A stretch of DNA of 48,584 nt from an uncultured Clostridia bacterium (GCA_947165785.1 CAMVBS010000009.1:1-48584); one strand, 5' to 3'; shown: positions 27,445 through 34,572, numbered from the stretch's first letter. Notes: generated by a model not told the origin, from the sequence alone. Translations and numbers: made by a program.

Positions 27445-27615
27445 TTTCTTGTTTTCCTCCATTATTCACAATGATAAGCGAGATCATCTTCCGCTCATCC
27501 TCGTAAAGGACGATTTATGATCCGATGGCGTTTCATCCTGCAAAAAAGTCGTCAAAGGTGACCTTAAAAGATTGCCGTCACAGGTCTGTCAGATCACCTC
27601 GCGGGATCATAATGG

Positions 27616-27644
27616 TTTACAAACGGAATACGTTCGATTATGGT
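27616..27644 (+). promoter_or_regulatory. Promoter candidate for the P-loop protein gene
   Basis: TTTACA (27616-27621) and TATGGT (27639-27644) with a 17-base spacer. The region upstream (27463-27615) holds no gene; an inverted repeat AGGTGA/TCACCT (27556-27561 and 27594-27599) could fold. Confidence 0.5.
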
Positions 27645-27675
27645 ATAGGGAAATAAGACCTTGAAGGAGACAGAG

Positions 27676-27696
27676 ATGGTAGCGTTTATCTGGTAA
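27676..27696 (+). CDS. Very short upstream ORF (6 codons, MVAFIW)
   Basis: GAAGGAGA lies 6 bases before an ATG that opens a six-codon frame ending in TAA. It sits in the leader of the P-loop gene, 48 bases before its ATG. The ribosome site is better than that of the main gene, so it may be a regulatory mini-ORF. There is nothing beyond the signals to prove translation. Confidence 0.3.
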   Translation: MVAFIW

Positions 27697-27743
27697 GAAT
27701 TCCCCTGTAGATCACATATAAAATGAATAGAGAGGATATTTTT

Positions 27744-28373
27744 ATGAATGATATTTACTATATCATCGGTTGTTCCTATGCAGGAAAATCGACCATGGTC
27801 AGAAGTCTCGCGGAAAAGTTCGACGCCATTGAATGCGGTGAGAATTATCAGGACTTTATACTGGAAGGTCTTGATAAGGATGAATTCCCGAATCTTTGTT
27901 ATACAAGAGATCTTCAGGATTGGAAGCAGTTTATAAGAAGAACTCCCGAAGAATATGCAGCCTGGATTGAAGGTGCCAAGAAGGAATGCGAGATCCTGGA
28001 ACTTCGAATATTGGAGGATCTTAAAAAGCAGGGAAGGCGCATATTTGTCGATACCAATATAAGCGTTGAGACGCTAAAGAAGATCTCGGATAAGGATCAT
28101 GTCCTTATTATGCTCACCGATCGTGAAACGTCGATAAACAGATTTTTCGAGAGGCCGGATAAAGAAAAGCAGTTCATCTACAGGCTTCTTATGGAAGAGC
28201 CTGACCCTGAGGCGGCGCTTGCACGTTACAGGAGGACGCTCGAGCTCATTCACTCAAAGGAGAGTTATGACAGGCTCCTTGATTCCGGCTTCAATATCCT
28301 GTACCGGGATGAGAGCAGGACGATCGAGAAGACCAGGGATCTGATAGCGGAAAAGTACTTTAAACTTCAGTAG
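27744..28373 (+). CDS. P-loop NTPase/kinase-like protein, function unknown
   Basis: A 209-residue protein with a Walker A motif GCSYAGKST (residues 9-17) close to the N-terminus and a possible Walker B (RIFVDTN), the layout of small-molecule kinases such as shikimate or nucleoside kinases. A Glu/Arg-rich helical C-terminal half follows. An upstream in-frame ATG at 27723 overlaps the AGAGAGG site that fits ATG 27744. It is a single gene with its own promoter and terminator. The substrate is unknown. Confidence 0.75.
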   Translation: MNDIYYIIGCSYAGKSTMVRSLAEKFDAIECGENYQDFILEGLDKDEFPNLCYTRDLQDWKQFIRRTPEEYAAWIEGAKKECEILELRILEDLKKQGRRIFVDTNISVETLKKISDKDHVLIMLTDRETSINRFFERPDKEKQFIYRLLMEEPDPEAALARYRRTLELIHSKESYDRLLDSGFNILYRDESRTIEKTRDLIAEKYFKLQ

Positions 28374-28381
28374 AAACGGAA

Positions 28382-28408
28382 GGGCAGTCGATAGCGGCTG
28401 TCCTTTTT
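28382..28408 (+). terminator. Rho-independent terminator after the P-loop gene
   Basis: An 8-bp stem GGGCAGTC/GGCTGTCC (two G-U pairs) around GATAGC is followed by TTTTT. Confidence 0.85.
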
Positions 28409-28490
28409 CTCGAAAAAGTGAATAAAACGCTCAGACAGCAGGGAAGACATCCGTCTTTATCTGCTGAATTGTGATAAAATACCTAGGCAT

Positions 28491-28565
28491 GCCTCCATAG
28501 TTTAATGGATAGAACAGCAGTTTCCGGTACTGCTGGTACGGGTTCGATTCCTGTTGGAGGTGCCA
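28491..28565 (+). tRNA. tRNA-Arg(CCG)
   Basis: A full cloverleaf: acceptor GCCTCCA/TGGAGGT, D stem GTTT/GAAC, anticodon stem GCAGT/ACTGC with loop TTCCGGT (anticodon CCG, reading CGG), T arm ACGGG/CCTGT with TTCGATT, and an encoded CCA. A TGATAAAAT extended -10 lies at 28472-28480. Confidence 0.97.
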
Positions 28566-28568
28566 TAG

Positions 28569-28606
28569 ACCCTCTGAGAACATTGGTTTTCGGAGGGTTG
28601 TGTTTT
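28569..28606 (+). terminator. Terminator after tRNA-Arg
   Basis: A 9-bp stem ACCCTCTGA/TCGGAGGGT (one G-U) with a 12-base loop is followed by TGTGTTTT, directly after the tRNA. Confidence 0.75.
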
Positions 28607-28658
28607 GTGATGTATAATCTAAAATGTGTTTAGAGTAAGTTGATCGGAGGATAAGCCC

Positions 28659-29423
28659 ATGGTACTTGCAATCGATGTCGGAAACACCCACATACTTCTG
28701 GGATGTTTTGAAGAACGCGAGATACTTTTCACTGAACTTCTGTCCACGGAAAGATCTTTTACGGATCTTGAGTATGCGTCGCTTATCAAGTCGGCCCTCG
28801 AGTTTAACGGCAAGTGCTTTGATGATATCGACGGTGCCGTCATATCGTCAGTTGTTCCTTCGGTCACCGGAACGATCAGGAAGGTCGTCGAGAGATTTAC
28901 TGCGGTTACCCCCATCATAGTCGGGCCGGGAGTTAAGACCGGTCTTAAGATAAGGATCGATAATCCCGCTCAGCTCGGAAGCGATCTTGTTGCATCCGCA
29001 GTAGCAGCTATCAAGGAATACGGTGTTCCTCAGATAAGTATCTACATGGGAACGGCAACCGCTTTTTCGCTCATAGACAGTGACAAGAATTTCCTCGGAA
29101 CATCGATAGGCGCAGGAATGGGGATCGCATCTGAAGCTCTGAGCAGTAAGACATCACAGCTTCCGACAGTTGCATTTGAGACACCTAAAAAGGTTATCGG
29201 AACCAATACCATCGACAGTATGAAGAGCGGTCTTATCTATCAGACGGCAGCGCTCATTGACGGAATGATAGACAGGATCGAGGAAGAGTACGGACAGAAG
29301 TGTATCCTTACTGCAACGGGAAGATATGCACCTACCGTGATCCCTCTTTGTAAGCATGAGATCATCTGCGACAGCAATCTTATACTTAAAGGTCTTATTG
29401 AAGTTTATTATAAAAACCGCTAA
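28659..29423 (+). CDS. coaX: Type III pantothenate kinase (CoaX), with a changed active-site position
   Basis: A 254-residue ASKHA-fold kinase for the first step of coenzyme A synthesis. AIDVGNTHILLGCF (Asp6) is the phosphate-1 motif; GPGVKTGLKIRIDNPAQLGSDLV and EALSSKTSQLP are family signatures. In the phosphate-2 motif the usual Asp before x-GTA is Tyr129 (IYMGTATAF), and the usual PG of the later GGxIxPG motif is AG. The Asp is normally treated as the catalytic base, so activity may be altered or lost. CGGAGG precedes ATG 28659. It could be a paralogue whose active counterpart lies elsewhere. Confidence 0.85.
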   Translation: MVLAIDVGNTHILLGCFEEREILFTELLSTERSFTDLEYASLIKSALEFNGKCFDDIDGAVISSVVPSVTGTIRKVVERFTAVTPIIVGPGVKTGLKIRIDNPAQLGSDLVASAVAAIKEYGVPQISIYMGTATAFSLIDSDKNFLGTSIGAGMGIASEALSSKTSQLPTVAFETPKKVIGTNTIDSMKSGLIYQTAALIDGMIDRIEEEYGQKCILTATGRYAPTVIPLCKHEIICDSNLILKGLIEVYYKNR

Positions 29424-29460
29424 TATCTGCTGATATATCTCGAGAAGGATGGTGAGAAAA

Positions 29461-29952
29461 ATGTCAGTGGATTGTTGCATGACAAAAGAGAACTATTGGT
29501 TCAGATACAGGACCGGTGCGATCATCGTTAGAGACGGAAAGATGCTCTTTGTTCAGTCAAACTACGGCGGATATTATTACATGATCGGAGGCGCAGTCCA
29601 TCTGTGTGAAGATTCCTCCCGATGTATCGAGAGAGAAGTACTTGAAGAGACGGGTGTTAACTGTACCGTACGAAGATCAGCCATTATCTGTGAAAACTTC
29701 TTCAAAGGTGTTGGCGGCATCATGGACGGCAAAGACTGCCATGTTCTTGAATTTTATTATCTCATGGATGTTCCGGACGGTGCGGATTTCAAAACGGCAA
29801 ACGATGAGGGTGAAAAGCTTGTCTGGCTGCCGGTCAAGAAGATAGGCACAAGCGACATAAGGCCAATGATCTTAAAAGAAAAACTTCCCGAAGTCATAAA
29901 AGGAGCACCTCTCATGCACCTTATAAATGTCGATGATGAGAGCAAACATTAA
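29461..29952 (+). CDS. Nudix hydrolase
   Basis: A 163-residue protein with a complete Nudix box, G-x5-E-x7-REVLEETGV, at residues 44-66. This family hydrolyses nucleoside diphosphates linked to other groups. The start is uncertain: ATG 29449, GTG 29452 and ATG 29461 are in frame, and AGAAGG at 29443-29448 is too close for the first, so I prefer 29461. It follows coaX by 37 bases. The substrate is unknown. Confidence 0.85.
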   Translation: MSVDCCMTKENYWFRYRTGAIIVRDGKMLFVQSNYGGYYYMIGGAVHLCEDSSRCIEREVLEETGVNCTVRRSAIICENFFKGVGGIMDGKDCHVLEFYYLMDVPDGADFKTANDEGEKLVWLPVKKIGTSDIRPMILKEKLPEVIKGAPLMHLINVDDESKH

Positions 29953-29983
29953 TAGCAAAAATCATAAGAGAGCGGATCTTATA

Positions 29984-30613
29984 TCAGGTCCGTTTTCTGC
30001 TCTTGATGAAAATTATCAACAGGGCAATAAGAAATCCTCCCACGGCACCGCCGATATGAGCGGCATAGGCAACCTGAAGATTTGCCTTGCTCGGGAAAAG
30101 CAGTGGAACCAGGAGCAGAGCAGTTCTGTACCAGGGATATCTTTTACGTGTAACGGGATCCATTGATAAGATCACTACAGCACCGAATAATCCGCTTATG
30201 GAGCCTGATGCCCCGGCCACAATGACATTCAGTTGATCTCTTACCAATTCGATGACCAATTCCGTGATGTTGCCCGTGATACCTGACAGCAGATAGATTA
30301 TCGTGAAGTTGATGTGTCCGAAGTAGTCTTCGATGTCCGGACCGATCAAAAGCAGACAGATCATATTACAGATGATGTGTTTCAGGCTGATGTGTAGAAA
30401 CGTTGACGTAAATAATCTGTAGAACTGACCATCGAGACATATGGAATCAAAGTATTGTCCGCCGAATCTGAGCACTGTTTCTACACTGATCTTAGTCGAA
30501 CCGCAGTTCACGGCTTCCAATATAAAAAGAACCACGTTGACGAGCAAAAAGAACAAGGTGCAATAAGCGATCTTTCTTCGGATACGCACATTGCCATTCG
30601 TTTCTTCTGACAT
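29984..30613 (-). CDS. Rhomboid-family intramembrane serine protease
   Basis: A 209-residue membrane protein with about six helices. The catalytic serine is Ser136 in GASGSISGLFGA and the histidine is His186 in AAHIGGAVGGF; RLFTSTFLHISLKHIICNM (residues 66-84) contains the HxxxxHxxxN element typical of rhomboids. It cleaves membrane proteins within the bilayer; its substrates are unknown. A GGTGGGGG ribosome site precedes the ATG. It is divergently transcribed from the zinc-ribbon gene. Confidence 0.93.
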   Translation of the reverse strand: MSEETNGNVRIRRKIAYCTLFFLLVNVVLFILEAVNCGSTKISVETVLRFGGQYFDSICLDGQFYRLFTSTFLHISLKHIICNMICLLLIGPDIEDYFGHINFTIIYLLSGITGNITELVIELVRDQLNVIVAGASGSISGLFGAVVILSMDPVTRKRYPWYRTALLLVPLLFPSKANLQVAYAAHIGGAVGGFLIALLIIFIKSRKRT

Positions 30614-30698
30614 ATATCCCCCACCTATAATGTTTATATCAGCATTTTCTCGTACGCTATTATTACATATTTTGGTATATGTGGCTATATGTGTAGTT

Positions 30699-30707
30699 TG
30701 TTATAAT
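30699..30707 (+). promoter_or_regulatory. Extended -10 promoter of the zinc-ribbon operon
   Basis: TGTTATAAT, a perfect extended -10, 34 bases before ATG 30742. No clear -35 is seen at the normal distance. Confidence 0.6.
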
Positions 30708-30741
30708 ATCCAATGGGAATATTATTATTGGAGGGAAGAGC

Positions 30742-31887
30742 ATGGCCACTTATTGTCCGAATTGTTCAGGAAATCTTCTTTACAGTCCGTCCAGACATGC
30801 AATGTACTGCAGGATGTGCGGCGGAACATTTGCTCCCGAGGAAGTGGGAGAATCAGAAAGATCATCAACAACTTATGAGTGCAATATCTACAGTTGTCCG
30901 AGCTGCGGAGGAACTATCGCAGTTACGGGAACGGAAGTATCGACTTCGTGCGTATATTGCGGTAATACGACCATTATCTTTGACAGGATATCTACTAATC
31001 AGAAACCTGATGGTCTGATCCCTTTTTCGATAACACAGAAAGAGGCTGTTAAGATAGTCGAGAAACATATGGCAGGCGCAGCCTTGCTTCCAAAAGACGT
31101 TGATGATGTTAAGATCGAGAATATGAAAGGGATCTATATTCCTTATTGGGTCGTGAGCGGAAAGTTTTATGATTCGATGACTCTTTATGACGAAGTAGTG
31201 AATAGCGGCAGTGATTCAAGTCATCCGAGATATTATGGAAGAGCCGGTTATTGCGATGTACTGAATGTTTCGGTAGAAGCCGTATCTTCGATCAATGATA
31301 AATTCAGCAACAAGATCGAACCATTTAATATCGATGATGTTGTCGAATTCGACGAAGATTATCTCATGGGTTTCTATTCTGATATTCCCGATGTTACCGC
31401 GGATGATCTTAGTGATGCTGTAGGCAAAAAGGCTGACGAGATGTTCGGGAACCTCATATGTGAGACTCTCTATGGACAGAAAAAACATGTTCTTCAATCC
31501 AAGCATTGGACAAAACTTTATGATGACCATCTGATGCTCTTTTTCCCGGTCTGGTTCTACACATTCGTCTATAAAGACAAACCTTATACTCTGCTGATCA
31601 ACGGGCAGACGGGAAAGATCGCGGGAACTCTGCCTTGGAAGAAAAGATCGCTCAAGAGAGACGGAGTCATACTTGCCTCTTTGATGTCGATCCTGCTGAT
31701 CGCTCCATTTGTTATCTTTGATTGGCTCGTAACACTTGAATCTACGACAACGATCGTAGTAATAGGTTTTTTCATTACACTTGTGTTCTGGTTGATAGGA
31801 TTTATCACAAGCTTGTCAGTCAAAGAAAACGCCGAGATGACACAGGAAGGATCTGTGTTCGATTTTGTTAATGAAAGGAAGGGATGA
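30742..31887 (+). CDS. Membrane protein with two N-terminal zinc ribbons, function unknown
   Basis: A 381-residue protein. Two CxxC...CxxC zinc ribbons are seen (Cys5/8/23/26 and Cys52/55/70/73), then a soluble domain containing GIYIPYWVVSGKFYDSM, and two membrane helices near the C-terminus (about 308-330 and 337-358). Similar proteins are widespread in Bacillota, often named zinc-ribbon or PriA-like in error. TTGGAGGGA precedes the ATG. It is the first gene of a three-gene operon with a small membrane protein and a lipoprotein. Confidence 0.82.
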   Translation: MATYCPNCSGNLLYSPSRHAMYCRMCGGTFAPEEVGESERSSTTYECNIYSCPSCGGTIAVTGTEVSTSCVYCGNTTIIFDRISTNQKPDGLIPFSITQKEAVKIVEKHMAGAALLPKDVDDVKIENMKGIYIPYWVVSGKFYDSMTLYDEVVNSGSDSSHPRYYGRAGYCDVLNVSVEAVSSINDKFSNKIEPFNIDDVVEFDEDYLMGFYSDIPDVTADDLSDAVGKKADEMFGNLICETLYGQKKHVLQSKHWTKLYDDHLMLFFPVWFYTFVYKDKPYTLLINGQTGKIAGTLPWKKRSLKRDGVILASLMSILLIAPFVIFDWLVTLESTTTIVVIGFFITLVFWLIGFITSLSVKENAEMTQEGSVFDFVNERKG

Positions 31888-31889
31888 TC

Positions 31890-32168
31890 ATGGGATTCTC
31901 AGAAGTATTGAGTGTATTTCATTGGGTAATGCTCGCCGTCATAAGCATAGTGATAATCGCATTTTGTTCAGCCTTTTCTTATTGTGTCATGTCATCCCGG
32001 GTTAAAAATAAAAATGATCTCGGAGTGAAAGAGAAAGAGGATATTAACCATCTGAAGAATGTCGATCTGGTAGGTAATGAAGACTTCGGACACGATGCAC
32101 TGAAACAATCGGCTTTCATGAACAAATATGCAGTCGATCCATTTAAGGAAGAAGATGCTGCACAATGA
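31890..32168 (+). CDS. Small single-helix membrane protein, function unknown
   Basis: A 92-residue protein with one strong membrane helix (about 12-34) and a charged cytoplasmic tail. An in-frame ATG at 31884 lies too close to AAGGAAGGG (31875-31883), so ATG 31890 is preferred. It overlaps the next gene by 4 bases (ATGA) and follows the zinc-ribbon gene by 2 bases. Confidence 0.75.
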   Translation: MGFSEVLSVFHWVMLAVISIVIIAFCSAFSYCVMSSRVKNKNDLGVKEKEDINHLKNVDLVGNEDFGHDALKQSAFMNKYAVDPFKEEDAAQ

Positions 32169-33004
32169 GAAGATGGTCTGTCGGGAATCTGATCTGCATG
32201 GTCTTTATTACATCCGTGTGCCTTTGTGCGTGTGACACGGAAAGTGAGCCGACGGTATCTTCTGATGCGGAAAAGATCACTCAGGTCACGGTGACTGAAA
32301 GCGTACCTGAGACTACGACTTCCGATGAGATTATAAAAGACTCGGGTTTTAAAGGCAGGTGGCACAGGACTGATTGTCATTCGGCATTGTGCGGAACGAT
32401 AGATATTACCGATGTTGATGAAGAAGGCTTCAGTTTCAGCGGAACATTCAGCTGGTTCGCGCATACCGGTGAAGCAGAGGGCGAAGCCCTTTTCGAGAAT
32501 GCTAATAAGGCGGTCTATTATCTGGAAGCTGATGAGGATGATCCGGATTCCGGATCCTTATATGTGTATTTTACTTTGGAGGATGATATCCTTCATGTTC
32601 AATCCGAGGGTGACGTCAGCAGGATGCCGATGGGCATGAACGTGGGAGTGGACGGAGACTATACTCTCAATGATCCAACGTATACCAACGCGGATATCCT
32701 AAGTGAGACTTATACGGATGATGAACTTGACGCGATAAAGGCGATGATCGGCGAGGGAGATTATGAGGATCATTTTGTGAATGATACGGAAGCGGGAGCA
32801 GTCATCGTTTCTGAAGTAATGACATCAGATGGTATTCCTTCCAAACGAGTGGAGTGCCTGGTTCCCGGGCTCGATACCTTCATGGGTTATGAGATCCTGA
32901 TCACCGAAGAAGGCAAGATCTATCTGGATCATGAGAACGGAAGTTTTTATACTAATGATCCTGATTATAAAGAAGAGGTGCTTCCGACATTTTCTGCCGA
33001 ATAA
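32165..33004 (+). CDS. Lipoprotein, function unknown
   Basis: A 279-residue protein with a signal peptide and lipobox CLCAC (Cys near 23), a Thr/Glu-rich linker and an acidic globular domain with no motif I recognise. It is co-transcribed with the zinc-ribbon and small membrane proteins, so the three may form an envelope complex. The linker style (Thr/Glu/Pro-rich after the lipid anchor) matches the other lipoproteins in this window. Confidence 0.78.
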   Translation: MRRWSVGNLICMVFITSVCLCACDTESEPTVSSDAEKITQVTVTESVPETTTSDEIIKDSGFKGRWHRTDCHSALCGTIDITDVDEEGFSFSGTFSWFAHTGEAEGEALFENANKAVYYLEADEDDPDSGSLYVYFTLEDDILHVQSEGDVSRMPMGMNVGVDGDYTLNDPTYTNADILSETYTDDELDAIKAMIGEGDYEDHFVNDTEAGAVIVSEVMTSDGIPSKRVECLVPGLDTFMGYEILITEEGKIYLDHENGSFYTNDPDYKEEVLPTFSAE

Positions 33005-33076
33005 TGATATATCGATATCCAGTCTGAAAGTATAATCTTCCTATAAGTAACATTAGGCTTTATAGGAGGTCATCAT

Positions 33077-34054
33077 ATGGATAAGATCAAGTGGGGAATT
33101 ATCGGTACGGCTAACGTAGCAGCGTGGGGAATGATCCCGGGTATGAAAAGAGCAGGAAACTGTGAGCTCTATGCGATCGCCGGAAGAAGTCTTGAGAAGG
33201 CTGAATCCTACAAGGAAAGATTCGGTTTTGAGAAGGCTTACGGAAGCTACGATGAACTCCTGAACGACAGTGAGGTTCAGGCCGTATATATCCCTCTTCC
33301 GAACGACATCCATATCAAGTGGGTAAAGGAGGCGCTCCGTAAGGGAAAGCATGTTCTCTGCGAAAAGCCACTGGCATTAAATGCAAGTGAAGCCGAGGAT
33401 ATGTATAAGACCGCCAAAGAGTGCGGCGTGTATCTTATGGAAGCATACGCTTATCTTCACAGCCCTTATGTCGAGAGCCTTAAGAATGATGTCCAAAGCG
33501 GCATAATAGGCGATGTCGATTATATCGAATCCGCATTCATAACCCAGGGTTACAAAGAAGATTTCAGACTTCACAAGGAACTCGGCGGCGGTGCGATGTA
33601 TGATCTCGGATGTTATTGTACGACCATGATCCTGTCGCTTACCGATTCGGATCCCGTCCTCGTGAAAGCAGCGGCAGAATTCTCGGATCTTGGTGTAGAT
33701 CTTAATACTTCAGGTATCATCAAGTTCCAAAACGGTCTTCGTGCTTCTTTCAATGTCGGAATGATATTCGGAGAGCAGTCCAATTCCAGATTCGACAGAC
33801 TTTACATTCACGGCAGCAAGGGCTGCATCAGATCCGAAGTCGAATATAATCAGGAAGGCGATGTGAGCTACCGTATCTTAAAGGGGGATGAAGTTATCGA
33901 GAGGAAGGTCTTCGTTCCGAATAACTATGCACTGGAGATCGAGCAGATGGGAAGATGCATCCTCGAAGGCGAGACGCCGCATATAACTCCCGAGTTCTCA
34001 CTTAAGAATTCCAAGCTCATAGATCAGGTCCTTTCCGATATCGGTTTCTGGTAA
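33077..34054 (+). CDS. Gfo/Idh/MocA-family oxidoreductase
   Basis: A 325-residue NAD(P)-dependent sugar or inositol dehydrogenase-type protein. WGIIGTANVAAWGMIPGM is the N-terminal Rossmann nucleotide-binding loop, CEKPLALNASEAEDM carries the conserved EKP lysine (near residue 97), and GGGAMYDLGCYCTTM the substrate-site region. ATAGGAGG gives a strong ribosome site. It is monocistronic and convergent with the tRNA operon. The substrate is unknown. Confidence 0.92.
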   Translation: MDKIKWGIIGTANVAAWGMIPGMKRAGNCELYAIAGRSLEKAESYKERFGFEKAYGSYDELLNDSEVQAVYIPLPNDIHIKWVKEALRKGKHVLCEKPLALNASEAEDMYKTAKECGVYLMEAYAYLHSPYVESLKNDVQSGIIGDVDYIESAFITQGYKEDFRLHKELGGGAMYDLGCYCTTMILSLTDSDPVLVKAAAEFSDLGVDLNTSGIIKFQNGLRASFNVGMIFGEQSNSRFDRLYIHGSKGCIRSEVEYNQEGDVSYRILKGDEVIERKVFVPNNYALEIEQMGRCILEGETPHITPEFSLKNSKLIDQVLSDIGFW

Positions 34055-34065
34055 TAGTCAAAATT

Positions 34066-34140
34066 TGGGTGGAAGTACAGGAATCGAACCTGCCTTTGCT
34101 GTGCCACAAACAGCCGTCCTGCCACTAGACGAACAACCAC
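34066..34140 (-). tRNA. tRNA-His(GTG) with two U-U mismatches in the acceptor stem
   Basis: Anticodon stem GCTGT/ACAGC with loop TTGTGGC gives anticodon GUG. The extra G-1 opposite C73, the histidine identity pair, is present, and CCA is encoded. The T arm GCAGG/CCTGT and D arm GTCT/GGAC are sound. The acceptor pairs TGGTTGT with ACTTCCA, leaving U4-U69 and U5-U68 opposed. Such a double mismatch is unusual for a main-set tRNA. It is the last gene of the minus-strand tRNA operon. Confidence 0.9.
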
Positions 34141-34145
34141 ATGTA

Positions 34146-34221
34146 TGGCGATCCCGCGGGGAGTCGAACCCCGATCCTCGGAGAGACAATCCGATATAAT
34201 GTGCCGTTATACGACGGGACC
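34146..34221 (-). tRNA. tRNA-Asp(GTC) with a pyrimidine at position 37
   Basis: Acceptor GGTCCCG/CGGGATC, anticodon stem TCGGA/TCCGA, loop TTGTCTC (anticodon GUC), T arm CGGGG/CCCCG, G73 and encoded CCA. G73 and GUC are the aspartate identity elements. Position 37 is U, whereas tRNAs almost always carry a purine there. The D arm is irregular: GTAT pairs weakly across a long loop. Confidence 0.9.
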
Positions 34222-34225
34222 TTAT

Positions 34226-34301
34226 TGGTAGACATTCGGAGACTTGAACTCCGGACCTGCAGCTTATAAGGCTGCTGCTCTCACCACTGAGCTAAATGTC
34301 T
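34226..34301 (-). tRNA. tRNA-Ile(TAT), a rare AUA-reading tRNA
   Basis: A clean cloverleaf: acceptor AGACATT/AATGTCT, D stem GCTC/GAGC, anticodon stem GCAGC/GCTGC with loop CTTATAA (anticodon UAU), T arm CGGAG/CTCCG, A73 and encoded CCA. Most bacteria read AUA with a CAU tRNA modified to lysidine by TilS, so a UAU tRNA-Ile is uncommon. Confidence 0.93.
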
Positions 34302-34305
34302 TTGT

Positions 34306-34392
34306 TGGTGGGCCCGGCAGGAGTCGAACCTGCGGTGTTTCTTATGTCACAGATTTACAGTCAGTTGAGATCGCCACTACTCGTACGGACCC
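34306..34392 (-). tRNA. tRNA-Tyr(GTA), class II with weak stems
   Basis: 87 bases with acceptor GGGTCCG/CGGGCCC, A73, encoded CCA, T arm GCAGG/CCTGC, and a long variable region as expected for bacterial tRNA-Tyr. Loop CTGTAAA gives anticodon GUA. The anticodon stem ACTGA/TCTGT has a central U-U mismatch, and only three D-stem pairs form (GAG/CTC). First tRNA after the leader. Confidence 0.9.
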
Positions 34393-34407
34393 ATATTGAT
34401 TGAATCT

Positions 34408-34451
34408 AAAAAAGGGCGGGGGAAAGACGAAGTGCCTGTTCGCCTATCCCC
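34408..34451 (-). ncRNA. Downstream leader hairpin 2 with loop CAGGCAC and a following T-tract
   Basis: On the minus strand, GGGGA and AGGCGAA pair with TTCGTCT and TCCCC (12 bp with one U-U mismatch between the two stems) and present the loop CAGGCAC. CGCCC and TTTTTT follow, just before tRNA-Tyr. GGCG could instead pair with CGCC next to the T-tract, giving a terminator-like alternative. The loop with its flanks (ACAGGCACTTC) is an exact 11-base complement of the leader loop at 34811-34821. Confidence 0.6.
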
Positions 34452-34455
34452 TGTC

Positions 34456-34497
34456 GAAAACCTTTTAAGGAGTGCCTGTTTCCTTCAAAAGGTTTTC
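34456..34497 (-). ncRNA. Downstream leader hairpin 1 with loop AACAGGCAC
   Basis: On the minus strand GAAAACCTTTT pairs perfectly with AAAAGGTTTTC (11 bp). AAGGA/TCCTT extends it beyond one bulged G, closing the loop AACAGGCAC. The loop has the same CAGGCAC heptamer as hairpin 2 and is complementary to the leader loop over 9 bases (ACAGGCACT). Confidence 0.6.
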
Positions 34498-34500
34498 AGA

Positions 34501-34535
34501 TGGTGTCTCTTATCGGGATCGAACCGATCCGAGAC
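34501..34535 (-). ncRNA. tRNA-like minihelix (acceptor plus T arm only) ending in ACCA
   Basis: On the minus strand GTCTC-GG-ATCGG, loop TTCGATC, CCGAT-AA-GAGAC, then ACCA. This is exactly an acceptor stem (7 positions, two G-A oppositions) stacked on a 5-bp T arm with a canonical TTCGATC loop and CCA end; D and anticodon arms are absent. It directly follows the terminator T-tract. It may be a tRNA remnant or an RNase P/RNase Z processing signal. Confidence 0.65.
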
Positions 34536-34537
34536 AT

Positions 34538-34572
34538 AAAAAATCGCCCGGAACTTTTCTTTTCCGGACGAT
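34538..34572 (-). terminator. Attenuator: intrinsic terminator between leader peptide and tRNAs
   Basis: On the minus strand ATCGTCCGGAA pairs with TTCCGGGCGAT (11 bp, one G-U), loop of 8 bases, followed by TTTTT. It begins 31 bases after the leader-peptide stop codon and lies upstream of all four tRNA genes, so they are expressed only if it is bypassed. Confidence 0.85.

Noticed and set aside
27463..27615. Riboswitch in the space between the divergent lipoprotein and P-loop genes
   Set aside because: An inverted repeat (AGGTGA/TCACCT) is present, but no known aptamer core could be matched.
34421..34490. Repeated GTGCCTGT segments as a CRISPR or direct-repeat array
   Set aside because: Only two copies occur on one strand and one on the other, each at a hairpin loop with different stems; there are no uniform spacers.
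34408..34535. T-box riboswitch
   Set aside because: No T-box bulge sequence or specifier-loop architecture is seen, and the genes controlled are tRNAs on the same transcript.
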